Below are positions 1-8,330 of a stretch of DNA of 64,000 nt, piece by piece. The position numbers and the translations under genes were made by a program. The notes beneath the pieces were generated by a model. The model searched no databases and had not been told where the DNA came from. It saw nothing but the letters and a program-made list of their open reading frames with translations. Within the stretch, counting starts at the first letter, position 1. Each line of letters begins with the position of its first letter. This stretch comes from Acinetobacter ihumii (GTDB lineage Bacteria; Pseudomonadota; Gammaproteobacteria; Pseudomonadales; Moraxellaceae): positions 676,417-740,416 of the forward strand of contig NZ_LR130760.1 of the NCBI RefSeq assembly GCF_900625095.1, given 5' to 3'.

Positions 1-963
1 GACGTGGTATCACGATGGGGATATAACGATGATACCCTATTCGCACCATTTCATTTAAATAGTGAACAATTGGCTGATCCTGAATATCGCATTCCCATTC
101 ATGTTGCCAATGAACTGGTCAAACATGCCATGCGTTTAACGGGTGAGCAAACATTAGGTTATCATTTAGGTAATCAGATGCGCATCTCTATTCACGGCTT
201 TATTGGCTATGCAATTATGACTGCGCATAACATTACGGATGCACTCGCACTTGCCACCCGCTTTATTCAATTACGTTTGCCTTTTTTACAGCTTTATTTT
301 TCGACATTTGGCCCTAAAGCGACCATACAGTTACAGTGTGACTTCGATTTAGAACCTTTGCGTACCGAAATTATACTCTCACTCACCATTGGCATTATGA
401 GTATGGCCAAGGCTTTAACAGGCATAGAAGATATGCGGGGTGAAGTCGATCTGGATTTTGATAAACCTGAAGGCTTTGATAAATATCTCAATAAAATGTC
501 ACTGGAAATGCGTTTTAATCAGCCACATTTGATTTCAAGCTTTGACAAGCAATATTTAGGTTTGAAAATGGTCAATGCCGATCCAATTGCCAGTCAGATT
601 GCGATTAACCAATGTGAGGCTGAACTTTCAGCATTGGGTGAACGCCGTCGTTTGGCGATGCGTGTACGTGATATTTTAACCAATTCAGAGCAGCACTATT
701 TAAGCATTGAAAATGTTGCTGAACGCTTACATATGTCTGATCGAACGTTAAAGCGACAGCTTGCCGCGGAAGGTACATCTTTTTCTACATTGGTTGATGA
801 AGTACGTTATCGACATGCTACATCTTTATTGTCACGAACTGATTATAGTCTTGAACAAATTGCAGACGAATTAGGCTACTCTGATGTCGCCAATTTTAGT
901 CGCGCATTTAAACGCTGGAGTGGTCGAAGTCCAAGTAATTGGCGTAAAGACCCCTATTTATAA
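1..963 (+). CDS. AraC family transcriptional regulator (5' end outside window)
   Basis: This is a transcriptional regulator with an N-terminal effector domain of the arabinose-binding/OruR type (about residues 1-200) and a C-terminal double helix-turn-helix AraC domain (about 215-318). The C-terminal part shows the family pattern: LSIENVAERLHMSDRTLKR for the first HTH and IADELGYSDVANFSRAFKRW for the second. The frame is open to the window edge and the protein is about 20-30 residues shorter than relatives, so the true start lies upstream. The effector and targets cannot be told from sequence. It is followed after 74 bp by gcvH, but a weak hairpin lies between them and I infer no operon. Confidence 0.85.
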   Translation, partial: DVVSRWGYNDDTLFAPFHLNSEQLADPEYRIPIHVANELVKHAMRLTGEQTLGYHLGNQMRISIHGFIGYAIMTAHNITDALALATRFIQLRLPFLQLYFSTFGPKATIQLQCDFDLEPLRTEIILSLTIGIMSMAKALTGIEDMRGEVDLDFDKPEGFDKYLNKMSLEMRFNQPHLISSFDKQYLGLKMVNADPIASQIAINQCEAELSALGERRRLAMRVRDILTNSEQHYLSIENVAERLHMSDRTLKRQLAAEGTSFSTLVDEVRYRHATSLLSRTDYSLEQIADELGYSDVANFSRAFKRWSGRSPSNWRKDPYL

Positions 964-985
964 GCTTTTATTTTCTTTTAAAAGC
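964..985 (+). terminator. weak hairpin after the AraC gene
   Basis: A 7-bp stem (GCTTTTA/TAAAAGC) with an 8-nt loop starts directly after the stop codon. It has no U-tract, so terminator function is doubtful. Confidence 0.25.
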
Positions 986-1037
986 CTGTATAACCCCTAT
1001 CAAAAATAAATGAATGTAAAAATGTTAAGGAGTCATC

Positions 1038-1412
1038 ATGAATCATCCTTCTGAATTGAAGTATGCAGCTACCCACGAATGGGCAAAAATTGAGGGTGAT
1101 CTGGTCGTTACGGGTATCAGTGACCATGCACAAGATGCTTTGGGCGATCTGGTTTACGTCGAAGTACCAGAAGTAGGCAGTCGTGTCACTGCTGGTGAAC
1201 AGGCAGGTGTGGTTGAATCTGTAAAAACAGCTTCAGATATCCATGCCCCTGTTTCTGGCACAGTGGTTGAATTCAATACAGCTTTGGAAGATGATCCAGA
1301 TTTTATTAATGACGAACCTTATGGTAAAGGCTGGATTTATAAAATTAAGCCAGACAATATTGCTGATGTAGATCAATTGTTGTCAAATACAGACTACGAA
1401 GCAGGTCTGTAA
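1038..1412 (+). CDS. gcvH: glycine cleavage system H protein
   Basis: GcvH is the lipoyl-carrier protein that shuttles the aminomethyl group between the P, T and L proteins of the glycine cleavage complex in the cytosol. The 124-aa length is normal for the family. The lipoylated lysine lies in [15 protein letters not shown] (about residue 65). The ATG has a good Shine-Dalgarno (AAGGAG). No gcvT or gcvP is next to it, so the gene stands alone and its partners must be elsewhere. An intrinsic terminator follows. Confidence 0.95.
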   Translation: MNHPSELKYAATHEWAKIEGDLVVTGISDHAQDALGDLVYVEVPEVGSRVTAGEQAGVVESVKTASDIHAPVSGTVVEFNTALEDDPDFINDEPYGKGWIYKIKPDNIADVDQLLSNTDYEAGL

Positions 1413-1420
1413 AAGTTGGA

Positions 1421-1453
1421 AGGACTCTCTTTGAGTCAAGAGAGTCTTTCTTT
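1421..1453 (+). terminator. intrinsic terminator after gcvH
   Basis: The stem GACTCTC/GAGAGTC (1423-1429 with 1440-1446) is followed by a T-rich run. It lies between convergent gcvH and the DAHP synthase gene and may serve both. Confidence 0.7.
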
Positions 1454-1474
1454 GTTAAGCGTTTTGTCATTCTA

Positions 1475-2533
1475 TTAAGCAGATGCTAATAACTCAATTT
1501 GACTGAGTTGATGAGACACATCCAATAATAATTTTTCGGTTTTATCCCATCCTAAACAACCATCTGTCACTGATTGACCGTAGGTCATATCACATGAAAT
1601 TTTTTGATTGCCATCGATCAAATGACTTTCTAGCATGACGCCACGAACATTAGTTTTCGCTCTTTCCGCAATAATTTGTTTGAGTACTTTCGGCTGATTA
1701 AGAGGATCTTTAGCACTATTGCCATGACTACAGTCAATGACTAAAGCAGGTAGCTCAAGCTGATGCTTGGCTTTAATTTGCTGAATCGACTTGAGTTCAT
1801 AATTTTGGCCATGATTTGCACCACGTAAAATCAGATGTGGGAGTGGATTACCTGCACTTTGTAAAATGGCAGGTCGACCTTGTTGGCTTAAACCCAAAAA
1901 CTGATGTTGATGCTGTGCAGACTGAATGGCATCCAGTGCAATCTGGATCGAGCCATCTGTCCCATTTTTAAAACCAATTGCATAAGGCATATGGCTTGAA
2001 ATTTCACGATGAATCTGAGACTCGCTGGTGCGCGCACCTACTGCGCCCCAAGCCAGCAAATCATCAAAGTAGCCTGTTGCCATCGGACTTAAAATCTCGC
2101 CTGAAATGGGTAAACCCATTTCTATTATTTGTAAAAATAACGCTCGTGATTTTTCTAAACCTAGTTGTAAGTCAGAAGAACCATCCAGATGAGGGTCATA
2201 TAAGAAACCTTTCCAGCCGACAGTTGTACGAGGTTTTTCAATATAGGTACGCATGACCAGTACCATCTGATTTTTCACTTGTTGTTGTAATTGAAGCAGT
2301 TTTTGTGCGTATTCAAGTGCAGCAACTGGATCATGAATCGAACACGGACCCGTAATCACTAATAGACGTGAATCTTTGCCCGATAATATGTTTTGAATGG
2401 TTTGACGCTGTTCAGCAATCTGAAGGGCAAAAATGGGAGCAAGCGGATATTTCGCTTTTAATTCATGCGGCAAGCTCACCGTAATTTCTTTTGAACTATT
2501 TTTTTCAATTAAAGTTTTATTCAGGGCGTTCAT
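1475..2533 (-). CDS. aroG: 3-deoxy-7-phosphoheptulonate (DAHP) synthase, class I
   Basis: DAHP synthase condenses phosphoenolpyruvate and erythrose 4-phosphate in the first step of the shikimate pathway to Tyr, Phe and Trp. The 352-aa length fits the AroF/G/H family. Family segments are visible: ITGPCSIHDPVAALEYA near the N-terminus, EKPRTTVGWKG, GARTSESQIHRE and PALVIDCSHGNSAKD. Which amino acid feeds back on the enzyme cannot be read with confidence, so the symbol aroG is a family-level choice. The ATG has AAGGAAG at 2540-2546. Upstream lies an unusual leader with two short aromatic-rich ORFs and a terminator, described separately, which suggests control by supply of charged aromatic tRNAs. 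Confidence 0.92.
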   Translation of the reverse strand: MNALNKTLIEKNSSKEITVSLPHELKAKYPLAPIFALQIAEQRQTIQNILSGKDSRLLVITGPCSIHDPVAALEYAQKLLQLQQQVKNQMVLVMRTYIEKPRTTVGWKGFLYDPHLDGSSDLQLGLEKSRALFLQIIEMGLPISGEILSPMATGYFDDLLAWGAVGARTSESQIHREISSHMPYAIGFKNGTDGSIQIALDAIQSAQHQHQFLGLSQQGRPAILQSAGNPLPHLILRGANHGQNYELKSIQQIKAKHQLELPALVIDCSHGNSAKDPLNQPKVLKQIIAERAKTNVRGVMLESHLIDGNQKISCDMTYGQSVTDGCLGWDKTEKLLLDVSHQLSQIELLASA

Positions 2534-2539
2534 TCAATT

Positions 2540-2569
2540 CTTCCTTAGGACTGATTTGCTGTTCAGTCC
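2540..2569 (-). promoter_or_regulatory. hairpin abutting the Shine-Dalgarno of the DAHP synthase gene
   Basis: A perfect 7-bp stem (GGACTGA with TCAGTCC, 2563-2569 with 2548-2554, 8-nt loop) ends one base before the AAGGAAG ribosome-binding site at 2540-2546. It starts 6 bases after the stop of the second leader ORF, so ribosome position on that ORF could influence it. No U-tract follows, so it is not an intrinsic terminator. A role in translation initiation is inference. Confidence 0.4.
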
Positions 2570-2575
2570 GAACGT

Positions 2576-2668
2576 TTATTTAAGCGATAAATGTCTATTC
2601 AATTGGGCATTTTGACTAAAGTAAAACCAATAAACGTTGCTAAAATATGAAGTCATTAAGTGGTACAT
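2576..2668 (-). CDS. second aromatic-rich leader ORF upstream of the DAHP synthase (30 aa)
   Basis: A 30-codon frame starts with ATG after an excellent Shine-Dalgarno (TGGAGA at 2675-2680, 7-nt spacing). Eight of its 30 residues are aromatic (Y2, Y8, F9, Y13, W14, F15, Y16, F17), including the run VYWFYF. It begins after the intrinsic terminator and ends 42 bases before the DAHP synthase start. The strong ribosome site and the aromatic run suggest a regulatory peptide that senses charged tRNA, perhaps acting on the hairpin that abuts the aroG ribosome site. It could also be a small functional protein. Confidence 0.5.
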   Translation of the reverse strand: MYHLMTSYFSNVYWFYFSQNAQLNRHLSLK

Positions 2669-2705
2669 AAGAAATCTCCAAATAAAATTTAAATTGAAAC
2701 AGACA

Positions 2706-2756
2706 TAAAAAAACCTGATCGGGGTTGCCGATCAGGTATTAACTTGAAGGGCAACC
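2706..2756 (-). terminator. attenuator: intrinsic terminator with competing antiterminator arm
   Basis: On the minus strand the sequence ACCTGATCGG/CCGATCAGGT (2728-2737 with 2713-2722, 5-nt loop) forms a 10-bp GC-rich stem followed by a run of seven T (2706-2712). The 5' arm and loop contain GGCAACC (2723-2729), which is perfectly complementary to GGTTGCC just upstream (2750-2756). That pairing and the terminator are mutually exclusive. A further hairpin (GCCTGAA/TTCGGGC, 2776-2782 with 2765-2771) lies just after the first leader ORF. The arrangement matches the classical ribosome-mediated attenuation scheme; function is inferred. Confidence 0.75.
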
Positions 2757-2784
2757 ATTTTGCTGCCCGAATGCGTTCAGGCAA

Positions 2785-2838
2785 CTATTTAAATTGCCAA
2801 AAATAATAAGCGTTGTTGATCATAGGGTGCTTTAACAT
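2785..2838 (-). CDS. first aromatic leader peptide (17 aa) of the DAHP synthase attenuator
   Basis: The frame reads MLKHPMINNAYYFWQFK, with Tyr-Tyr-Phe-Trp-Gln-Phe near its end, so all three aromatic amino acids are represented in six codons. An internal ATG at 2823 would give a 12-aa form. Neither start has a strong Shine-Dalgarno. The Trp-Gln codons (2794-2798) are complementary to GGCAA/TTGCC just after the stop (2780-2784), so a stalled ribosome would change the folding of the RNA before the terminator at 2706-2737. This is the pattern of PheL/TrpL-type leader peptides, but of mixed aromatic content. Confidence 0.7.
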   Translation of the reverse strand: MLKHPMINNAYYFWQFK

Positions 2839-2874
2839 GTCTGTTTCAGTCAAATAAAACGTATCTTGATGCTC

Positions 2875-2903
2875 AACATACTCTGTGTTGTAACGATTAG
2901 CAA
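2875..2903 (-). promoter_or_regulatory. candidate sigma-70 promoter for the leader-DAHP synthase transcript
   Basis: The minus strand has TTGCTA, a 17-bp spacer and TATGTT. Transcription would begin near 2868, about 30 nt before the first leader ATG. The match is moderate. I saw no gene in 2904-3094. Confidence 0.4.
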
Positions 2904-3094
2904 GTGTTTGATGATTAATTTTATTAGTAAATTTTGATTTTGTTAAGTTGTTGGCTACTCATACATAAATAATTGATTCAAAGCTTTCATCTAATTGCGG
3001 TGCTTCAATCGTCAGCAATATCTAGTATTTTTTTTCTTAAAGCCTCAGAGATAATTCTTCCCTGAGGGGGTTGTAGGATTAATATGGATCACTT

Positions 3095-4222
<1,128 letters not shown>

Positions 4223-4498
4223 TTACTTTAAATATGATTTCAATATCTTACTAATTTCAGTTAATTCATCATGGCGTTGTTGTTCAGTGGTTTCACCAAC
4301 CACTAAACTATCTTTGAGATGAATTTCGAGTACTTCATTCATTAAACCATTGATTGCACCACGTACAGCGCAGATTTGTTGCAGAATTTCAGTACACGGT
4401 TTTTCCTGATCCAATGAACGTTCAATCGCTTGAACTTGCCCTTGAATTTTCCTGACACGCAGAAAAATTTTATGTTTATCTTCAGCTTTTTTTGGCAT
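4223..4498 (-). CDS. frmR: FrmR/RcnR/CsoR-family formaldehyde-responsive repressor
   Basis: This small all-helical repressor has the DUF156 fold. In FrmR a cysteine and the N-terminal amine after Met removal react with formaldehyde and release DNA. I start it at the ATG of MPKKAEDKHKIF, giving the family-standard 91 aa, because the Pro at position 2 and AGG upstream fit; an in-frame ATG 20 codons upstream lies inside the operator. The conserved Cys is in PCTEILQQICAVRGA. It heads the frmRA operon. Confidence 0.92.
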   Translation of the reverse strand: MPKKAEDKHKIFLRVRKIQGQVQAIERSLDQEKPCTEILQQICAVRGAINGLMNEVLEIHLKDSLVVGETTEQQRHDELTEISKILKSYLK

Positions 4499-4526
4499 AG
4501 CAAAGCCTATTTTGCTAGATGAATTA

Positions 4527-4548
4527 ATACTATACCCCAGTATAGTAT
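4527..4548. promoter_or_regulatory. putative FrmR operator
   Basis: The inverted repeat ATACTATAC-CCCA-GTATAGTAT lies 29 bp upstream of frmR. A/T-rich inverted arms flanking a C-run are what DUF156 repressors of the FrmR/RcnR type bind. It overlaps the likely frmRA promoter, so autoregulation is expected. Confidence 0.75.
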
Positions 4549-4737
4549 AATCCAACATATATTTTGCAAAAAAAACAGATCTTTTGTGTCAGTATTGATG
4601 AGAAAATCGATTAGAAATTAATTTCATTCAAATTAAATTTGCTAAACATCAACAATGAATTTGAAAGATAATTGATACAATTCAGCTTGATACTAAAAAA
4701 TTTGCTTTCAATTTTACAATGCTTAAGGAATTGTTGA

Positions 4738-6303
4738 ATGCTGATCAATAAAAAAAGTGATTACTTTCCCAAAGTAAAAACATGGCTTATTTCAGTATTT
4801 TTGATCATGACGATGACAATTGCAAATTATGGCTATGCTGCTCAAGGAAATCATATTTTGACAAATAATAGCTGGTTAAATGATCCACAAAGTCAGGAAA
4901 ATCTAAAAAAAGGACTGACTGCTTTCATTCCATTGGATGATGCTTTTGTAAGTATTGCATCACGTATTCATTTAATTCGAAATGCACAGCATAGCATTGA
5001 TCTACAATACTATATCTGGAACAACGACTACGTTGGTCAGTTAATGCTTAAAGAATTATTGAAAGCGGCTGATCGCGGGGTAAAAATTCGCTTAATCATT
5101 GATGACCAAAATGGTAATAAACTCGATCCAACCTTACGTGCCCTTTCGCAACATCCTAATTTTCAAATAAAATTATTTAATCCCTATCAATTTAGACATT
5201 TTAGAGTATTGGATTATTTATTTCGCTTAAAGCAAATTAATCATCGTATGCACAATAAACTGATCCTTGCTGACAATATGGTTGCAGTAACAGGTGGTCG
5301 TAATATTAGCGGTGAATATTTTGATGCCAGTGACGAGTTTCAATTCACCGATCTGGATATTTTATTTTATGGGGACTCAGCGCAACATGCGACACAGGTT
5401 TTTAATCAGTTTTGGAATAATGCCTTGAGTGTGCCCGTGCATGAGCTTATCGGACGGGGTAACTCGCAGGACTTACAGCAACTTAAACAAGATTATGAAC
5501 GCAACAATAACAGCCATCGCATCACTCAGGACAAAATTAATGAAGCACAAGCCGAATTGAATGAAGCTTTGCAGCTTCGCTCGGTACAATGGGCCAAAGC
5601 ACATTTTGTAGCAGATGCGCCTGATAAAATATTGGATCAGGCTGTTGATCAACAATTGATTTATAACCAGATGCTTCACATTATGGGATATCCTACACAA
5701 CATCTGGAATTAGTTTCGGCTTATTTTGTTCCAACACCATCTGGTACTCAATATTTAAGTCAATTATGCCGCCAAGGAGTAAAGGTACGCGTACTGACCA
5801 ACTCTTTTGCAGCAAATGATGTTGCAATTGTTCATGCATTTTATAGCCAATATCGTAAACAACTTTTGGAAAATGGCGTAAAACTCTACGAGTTTAAACC
5901 CACGCTAAATAGAACAAAGCCAACTTGGTATGAAAAAATTACAGGTCGGGTGATTCCAGCCAAAGGTAAAAGCAGTTCAAGTTTGCATGCAAAGTTCTTC
6001 GATATTGATGGTAAAGTTTTTATAGGTTCGTTTAATTTTGATCCGAGATCAGCCTATTTAAATACCGAAGTTGGTTTGGTGGTTGAATCAGATCAATTAC
6101 AAAATGAAATTACCCAAGTCCTTGATGAATATCTACCGCAAGTTGCTTATGAGTTACAACTAGATAAGCAAGGCAATATCATTTGGGTAGAACACAAGGA
6201 AAATGGTGAAACCAAGATTTATGATCATGATCCCGGAACAACAAAATTTCAACGGTTTATGATGAAAATGGTGGCTTATTTACCGATCGAATGGATGATG
6301 TAA
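4738..6303 (+). CDS. phospholipase D family protein (cardiolipin synthase-like)
   Basis: This is a secreted or periplasmic PLD-superfamily protein with an N-terminal signal segment (about residues 13-35, VKTWLISVFLIMTMTIANYG). Two HKD catalytic motifs are present: HNKLILAD at about 172-179 and HAKFFDID at about 418, followed by the GSFNFDPRSAYLNTE block typical of bacterial ClsC/YmdC-like phosphatidyltransferases. It may exchange phosphatidyl groups to make cardiolipin, or hydrolyse phospholipid; sequence alone does not decide. The 521-aa length is normal. The ATG has AAGGAA. It is transcribed away from frmR and has no operon partner. Confidence 0.85.
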   Translation: MLINKKSDYFPKVKTWLISVFLIMTMTIANYGYAAQGNHILTNNSWLNDPQSQENLKKGLTAFIPLDDAFVSIASRIHLIRNAQHSIDLQYYIWNNDYVGQLMLKELLKAADRGVKIRLIIDDQNGNKLDPTLRALSQHPNFQIKLFNPYQFRHFRVLDYLFRLKQINHRMHNKLILADNMVAVTGGRNISGEYFDASDEFQFTDLDILFYGDSAQHATQVFNQFWNNALSVPVHELIGRGNSQDLQQLKQDYERNNNSHRITQDKINEAQAELNEALQLRSVQWAKAHFVADAPDKILDQAVDQQLIYNQMLHIMGYPTQHLELVSAYFVPTPSGTQYLSQLCRQGVKVRVLTNSFAANDVAIVHAFYSQYRKQLLENGVKLYEFKPTLNRTKPTWYEKITGRVIPAKGKSSSSLHAKFFDIDGKVFIGSFNFDPRSAYLNTEVGLVVESDQLQNEITQVLDEYLPQVAYELQLDKQGNIIWVEHKENGETKIYDHDPGTTKFQRFMMKMVAYLPIEWMM

Positions 6304-6316
6304 TTTGCAATGTAAT

Positions 6317-6466
6317 TTAAATCTGACATTCGAATAAACACAGTCCGTTTATCTCCATTGCTAGGCTAATCGTGTTAAATCCTGCCAATGTTAAAGCATC
6401 GCAATGTTCTTGTTTGGACATATACATATAGAGTTGGTCATTTTGCATCAATTGGACTCGGTACAT
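6317..6466 (-). CDS. hypothetical small protein (49 aa), start unresolved
   Basis: A 49-codon frame (starting MYRVQLMQNDQLYMYMSKQE, ending CLFECQI) follows the glycosylase gene on the same strand. A strong Shine-Dalgarno (AAGGAG) sits 6 nt after the glycosylase stop, but its properly spaced ATG (6476) opens a different frame that ends after 12 codons. The ATG of the 49-aa frame lies 10 nt further on. Either this ATG is used despite the long spacing, or a base has been gained in the A-rich stretch between the two ATGs. I recognise no domain. Confidence 0.45.
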   Translation of the reverse strand: MYRVQLMQNDQLYMYMSKQEHCDALTLAGFNTISLAMEINGLCLFECQI

Positions 6467-6491
6467 CTTTAATCATTTTGATTGCTCCTTT

Positions 6492-7103
6492 TTAAACTGA
6501 TGTATGAAGTCCAATGCTTTCAAATAACACACGGTAACTTTCAGATTTCTTCTCCAATGCCAAAGGATAAGCTCTGGAGGAAGATGGCATACGATACAAA
6601 TTAAGTTTTCGTCCCAAAAAAATCGTTTGGCTAGGCTGTCCAATTTGAGGCTTTTCCGTATTCTCCGTAAAAGATAGCATAAGCGTATCGGTCGCTTTAT
6701 CACCCGTGGTCATAATTGTATGACAATCAGGAATTTGATCTAATAAATTTTGCAAGTTCGTAGGTTTTACAATTTCAAGAAATTTGTCAGAGGCATTACC
6801 TTTTAAACGTCTCACTTGAACTGCCGTATCAAAAATTGCAATTCCCTTTTCATGAAGAAAATCACGAATAATTTGTTCTTTGAAATTCTTATGTTGTATA
6901 TCTAAAAAATAGTTTCGATCATCAAAAAAGATAAGTCCTAAAATACGCCACATGTCGTTTTGATAATTTGGATAATAAAAATCCATTTTCCAGCGATTTT
7001 TAGGCGGCGGAAAACTGCCCAACATGAGTAGTTTTGCGTTTTTTGGTAAAAATGGTTGAAGTGGATGAAACTCTATATCCCATTGGTTTTCAGAATGATT
7101 CAT
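6492..7103 (-). CDS. uracil-DNA glycosylase superfamily protein
   Basis: The 203-aa protein carries the superfamily's first motif as LMLGSFPPPKNRWKMDFYYP and the following NDMWRILG block, which resemble family 6 (hypoxanthine-DNA glycosylase-like) members. The later part (HTIMTTGDKATDTL, then MPSSSRAYP) corresponds to the leucine-loop side of the fold. It would excise a deaminated base during base-excision repair in the cytosol; the exact substrate is uncertain. It is probably co-transcribed with the small ORF downstream. Confidence 0.75.
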   Translation of the reverse strand: MNHSENQWDIEFHPLQPFLPKNAKLLMLGSFPPPKNRWKMDFYYPNYQNDMWRILGLIFFDDRNYFLDIQHKNFKEQIIRDFLHEKGIAIFDTAVQVRRLKGNASDKFLEIVKPTNLQNLLDQIPDCHTIMTTGDKATDTLMLSFTENTEKPQIGQPSQTIFLGRKLNLYRMPSSSRAYPLALEKKSESYRVLFESIGLHTSV

Positions 7104-7238
7104 TATTGATCTATATAATTAATTGATGATATGGATAAAGTCTGTTATTCAAAATATCAACAACTGAATATCGATACAAGATTAATATGAGCGAGAAGAA
7201 CACGATAATGGAATAAAATTTATTGCGATATAAAATGA

Positions 7239-7266
7239 CTAAAGCCCATCATGTAATGGGCTTTAG
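7239..7266 (-). terminator. hairpin downstream of the small membrane protein gene
   Basis: A perfect 11-bp stem (CTAAAGCCCAT/ATGGGCTTTAG) encloses a 6-nt loop. It lies 39 bp past the end of the 70-aa gene. On the minus strand a moderately T-rich stretch follows, so it is a probable but atypical terminator. Confidence 0.5.
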
Positions 7267-7304
7267 AAAACAATTAGGTGGTGACTAAAAAATAAGTTCT
7301 GAGT

Positions 7305-7517
7305 TTACTGAACAGTCTCTGGGCTAAGCTCGTCATCTGAAGCAAGTAAAACTGAAGTAATAATAGGAATACCCAGAATTAATGGAACAATAATAATCCA
7401 AAGATCTACTGTGAATTTTGCTGGGAATAAGAAGTGAATCGCTAATGCTGATAAAATGAGCACAGCCAACAGGACACCCATAAAACGAATTGCAAATTTA
7501 AGAAGCATTTTCTTCAT
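7305..7517 (-). CDS. hypothetical small inner-membrane protein (70 aa)
   Basis: Two hydrophobic segments are visible (about residues 13-32 and 40-60), with a basic N-terminus (MKKMLLKFAIRF) and an acidic C-terminal tail (SDDELSPETVQ). This predicts a two-helix membrane protein. I recognise no family. It stands alone, with a hairpin behind it. The stretch 7518-7816 upstream is very AT-rich and I see no gene in it. Confidence 0.6.
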   Translation of the reverse strand: MKKMLLKFAIRFMGVLLAVLILSALAIHFLFPAKFTVDLWIIIVPLILGIPIITSVLLASDDELSPETVQ

Positions 7518-7816
7518 CTCATGTCGTTAAAATTATGACTCAAGTATAATCCTGTCTGGTTTAAATTCGCTATTTATTCGACAAATACGTTTAATAAAAA
7601 TACAAAATATAAACTTTATTTTTCCTGTTTCTTAAAATAAGATTATTATTAATATTAAGAAAAAAATATATTTAAATATCAATAAATTAAAACTCATTAT
7701 ATGTGTTTTGTTTTTAGAATATTCGACTAAAATACTTGGTTTTATATAGCTACTTTGTTATTTTAATTTAGTTTCATTAAAACAATTGTGGCAATAAAAA
7801 TTTATTTGAGAGCAAT

Positions 7817-8260
7817 ATGAATATACGTCCGATTACACCAGATGATTTTGAAAACTGGCTTCAACTTTGGAAAGGCTATCAGACATTTTATAAAACCAGC
7901 ATTGATGACAAAACTACAAAAATCACATTTGACCGATTTCAGGATATCAATGAACCGATCTTTTGTCTGGTTGTCGAAAATGACGCCAAAGAGCTTGTCG
8001 CATTCGTGCATTATATCTTTCATCGTAGCACATGGACTGTAGGCAATTATTGTTATTTACAAGATTTGTATGTTGATCCAGCACAGCGTGGCACAGGTTT
8101 AGGACGAAAATTAATTGAAGCAGTCTATGCCCAAGTTGAACAGAATGATTGTTCACGAGTGTATTGGCTGACTCAGGAAAATAATCATCAGGCAAGACTG
8201 CTGTATGATCGTGTAGCAGAGCAATCAGGCTTTATTCAATATCGAAAATTATTTAAATAA
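7817..8260 (+). CDS. GNAT family N-acetyltransferase
   Basis: The 147-aa protein has the GNAT fold. The acetyl-CoA binding motif A reads LQDLYVDPAQRGTGLGRKLIE (R/QxxGxG/A pattern as RGTGLG, about residues 93-98). Motif B follows as VYWLTQENNHQARLLYDRVA. It transfers an acetyl group to an amine; the substrate is unknown. It is a single-gene unit convergent with the SDR operon. Confidence 0.88.
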   Translation: MNIRPITPDDFENWLQLWKGYQTFYKTSIDDKTTKITFDRFQDINEPIFCLVVENDAKELVAFVHYIFHRSTWTVGNYCYLQDLYVDPAQRGTGLGRKLIEAVYAQVEQNDCSRVYWLTQENNHQARLLYDRVAEQSGFIQYRKLFK

Positions 8261-8267
8261 TAGCGGA

Positions 8268-8330
8268 TCAATGATCAATCGTCTGTACACGGTTTTTTCC
8301 AGACGATTGAGCATAAAATTTGCGGCTAGC
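8268..8330 (-). pseudogene. relic of a GGDEF (diguanylate cyclase) C-terminus
   Basis: Downstream of the SDR stop, the minus strand encodes RKFYAQSSGKNRVQTIDH followed by TGA. The pattern (L)Y-x-A-K/Q-x-x-G-K/R-N-R-V is the characteristic end of GGDEF domains, but no GGDEF domain precedes it: the frame is closed 2 codons upstream. It looks like the last codons of a diguanylate cyclase gene left after deletion. The same bases form a 10-bp inverted repeat (8276-8285 with 8300-8309), so part of it may be kept as a terminator between convergent genes. Confidence 0.4.
8276..8309. terminator. hairpin between convergent GNAT and SDR genes
   Basis: CAATCGTCTG pairs with CAGACGATTG around a 14-nt loop. 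No U-tract follows on either strand. It may stop transcription weakly in both directions. Confidence 0.35.

Noticed and set aside
1978..2256. Plus-strand frame of about 92 codons opposite the DAHP synthase
   Set aside because: It lies entirely inside the coding region of a well-supported enzyme on the other strand, and its translation has no recognisable features.
2821..2853. TTGACT ... TATGAT as promoter for the DAHP synthase leader
   Set aside because: The spacing is 23 bp, too long for sigma-70, and the -10 would lie inside the leader peptide codons. The pair at 2875-2903 fits better.
3005..3075. CCTCAG ... CTGAGG hairpin after frmA as its terminator
   Set aside because: The A/T run lies as T on the plus strand, not after the stem on the minus strand where frmA is transcribed, so polarity is wrong.
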